A DNA stretch of 6,515 nt from Candidatus Sulfotelmatobacter sp. (GTDB lineage Bacteria > Acidobacteriota > Terriglobia > Terriglobales > SbA1). The translations under genes were made by a program, and so were the position numbers. Below are positions 5,540 to 6,515 of this stretch, piece after piece. Position 1 is the stretch's first letter; each line of letters begins with the position of its first letter. The notes below the pieces were generated by a model. It searched no databases and was not told the origin of the DNA. It worked only from the letters and a program-made list of their open reading frames with translations. The stretch is from assembly GCA_030151135.1 (NCBI GenBank), contig JASLEQ010000648.1:1-6515 (forward strand), given 5' to 3'.

Positions 5540-6515
5540 TCACTTGCCACTGGCGAGGAAGGTCTTCACCACAATCGCGTTCGGTTGCGAGCCGACCGGG
5601 ATCAGGGTCATCAGGGAATATTCCGACGTTTCCAGCGTACGGTGGGGCCTACGTTTCTGAATGACGGTGACATCGCCCGACTCGGTGTCCAAGACCAGCA
5701 AGTAGTTCTGATCGGGCGTGAGAGCCAATCCGTCCGGATGACTTCCGACGTTAAGCGTCCAGAGCCGGCGGCCCATGTCGATGTCGTACACCGCGACGCT
5801 GTTCGATCCGAAGTTCGAGACATAGAGCCGCGAGTTATCCAGCGTGACCAGCCCCCGGGAAGGATGCTGGCCGATTTCCTGGCTATTTCCTACCTCGTCC
5901 GTGCCAGTTTCGATCGTAGAGATGCTGTCGGAATCGAAGTTGCAAACGATCATCTCGCCCCCGTCGGGCTTCAGCGTGAGGCTCACCGGACTGCGGCCCA
6001 CGTCGATGAGAGCCAGCACGCGGTCTTCTTTCGGCGGCGGTCCTGGGCTTTTCAACTGAATGGAGGCGACCTGGTTCGAGCCCGAGCACGAGACAAAAGC
6101 TTTCGTGGAGTCCGGCAGAATAGCAATATCCTCGGGATGCTGACAGACAGGAAGCGTGGCACGGACGCGAAGAAGCTTGGCATCGATCAGTGAGACGGAG
6201 TTGTCATTGCGATTCGAGACAATGACGGTCTCGCCATCGGGGGAAACGCGCGCCAACCCTGGCGAGGCTCCGACGCGGATGTTCCCGATCACTGCGCGTT
6301 TTTCAAGATCAATGACGCTGACATTCGCGGACCCGGAATTTGCCACATAGGCGCGCTTGCCGTCGCTGGAGACGTCGATGAAGTAGGGATGCGCCTGGAC
6401 GCCGATGGTGGAGACGACGGTGTTCGTCTCAGCATCGATCACGCTGACCGAACTCGACGCCGAGTTGACGACATAGATTTCATTCTTCTTGCTGTTTGCC
6501 GATACACCAGTCGGT
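5540..6515 (-). CDS. YVTN-type beta-propeller repeat protein, 5' truncated by window edge
   Basis: The frame stays open to the right edge of the window (base 6514), so the 324 residues seen are the C-terminal part of a longer protein; an internal GTG at 6442 is not its start. Seven blade motifs are visible, each near Y/V-V-x-N-x-x-x-x-x-V-S-V-I-D: IYVVNSASSSVSVIDA, AYVANSGSANVSVIDL, VIVSNRNDNSVSLIDA, AFVSCSGSNQVASI, MIVCNFDSDSISTIE, LYVSNFGSNSVAVYD and LLVLDTESGDVTVI. Between them run PxxIxVSPDG-like turns (SSDGKRA, SPDGETV, LPDSTKA, KPDGGEM). This is the YVTN/lactonase-like beta-propeller pattern of bacterial surface or periplasmic proteins. Blade 4 is followed by a longer PGPPPKEDR insertion. 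A lactonase or other enzyme role cannot be claimed; many such proteins are binding scaffolds. Any signal peptide is outside the window. Product name is firm at fold level only. Confidence 0.9.
   Translation of the reverse strand, partial: PTGVSANSKKNEIYVVNSASSSVSVIDAETNTVVSTIGVQAHPYFIDVSSDGKRAYVANSGSANVSVIDLEKRAVIGNIRVGASPGLARVSPDGETVIVSNRNDNSVSLIDAKLLRVRATLPVCQHPEDIAILPDSTKAFVSCSGSNQVASIQLKSPGPPPKEDRVLALIDVGRSPVSLTLKPDGGEMIVCNFDSDSISTIETGTDEVGNSQEIGQHPSRGLVTLDNSRLYVSNFGSNSVAVYDIDMGRRLWTLNVGSHPDGLALTPDQNYLLVLDTESGDVTVIQKRRPHRTLETSEYSLMTLIPVGSQPNAIVVKTFLASGK

Noticed and set aside
6440..6442. Apparent GTG start of the propeller protein
   Set aside because: The 24 codons before it encode a clear blade motif (IYVVNSASSSVSV), so the gene continues past the right edge.
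1..6515. Mobile element, CRISPR array, toxin-antitoxin or defence system
   Set aside because: No transposase, integrase, direct repeat array, nuclease or paired small genes were found; all sizeable frames are accounted for by the listed genes.

Overview
The window looks like a piece of a moderately GC-rich bacterial chromosome, most likely from the Acidobacteriota (Terriglobia-like). That placement is an inference from the gene types and sequence style: a PAS-type hybrid histidine kinase, a family 5 uracil-DNA glycosylase, an ECF sigma factor followed by a cysteine-free membrane partner with a proline-rich linker, a MurB beginning MLLQENVALAPLTT, a bacilliredoxin and a YVTN beta-propeller protein. 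No gene fixes the taxon alone. There are no tRNA or rRNA genes, CRISPR arrays, insertion sequences or phage genes.

Layout. Bases 1-981 (+) hold the C-terminal part of a hybrid sensor kinase (end of the dimerisation helix, ATPase domain, receiver domain); its start lies left of the window. Bases 1111-1797 (+) encode a UdgB-type uracil-DNA glycosylase. A convergent gap of 132 bases (1798-1929) follows and contains a long imperfect inverted repeat. Four minus-strand genes occupy 1930-4879. Read in their own direction they are murB, an ECF sigma-70 factor, a single-span membrane protein that is probably its anti-sigma factor, and a small exported protein whose motif order resembles the beta-domain of secretins. 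The last three are packed tightly: a 4-base ATGA overlap, then a Shine-Dalgarno sequence that includes the preceding stop codon. Divergent from murB, 5005-5442 (+) encodes a bacilliredoxin (BrxA/BrxB family). A second convergent gap with a stem-loop (5443-5539) separates it from a minus-strand YVTN beta-propeller protein (5540-6515) whose start lies right of the window.

How the genes fit together. The sigma factor, membrane partner and exported protein form a likely regulatory and envelope unit: the membrane protein would hold the sigma factor, and the exported protein may be its sensor, its target or an accessory. Placement just behind murB (peptidoglycan precursor synthesis) suggests an envelope theme, but cotranscription with murB is not shown. 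The other genes (DNA repair, thiol redox, sensor kinase, propeller) look like ordinary unlinked housekeeping or accessory genes. The least explained item is the small secretin-like exported protein. I found no convincing previously undescribed multi-gene system beyond this sigma/anti-sigma/exported-protein trio.
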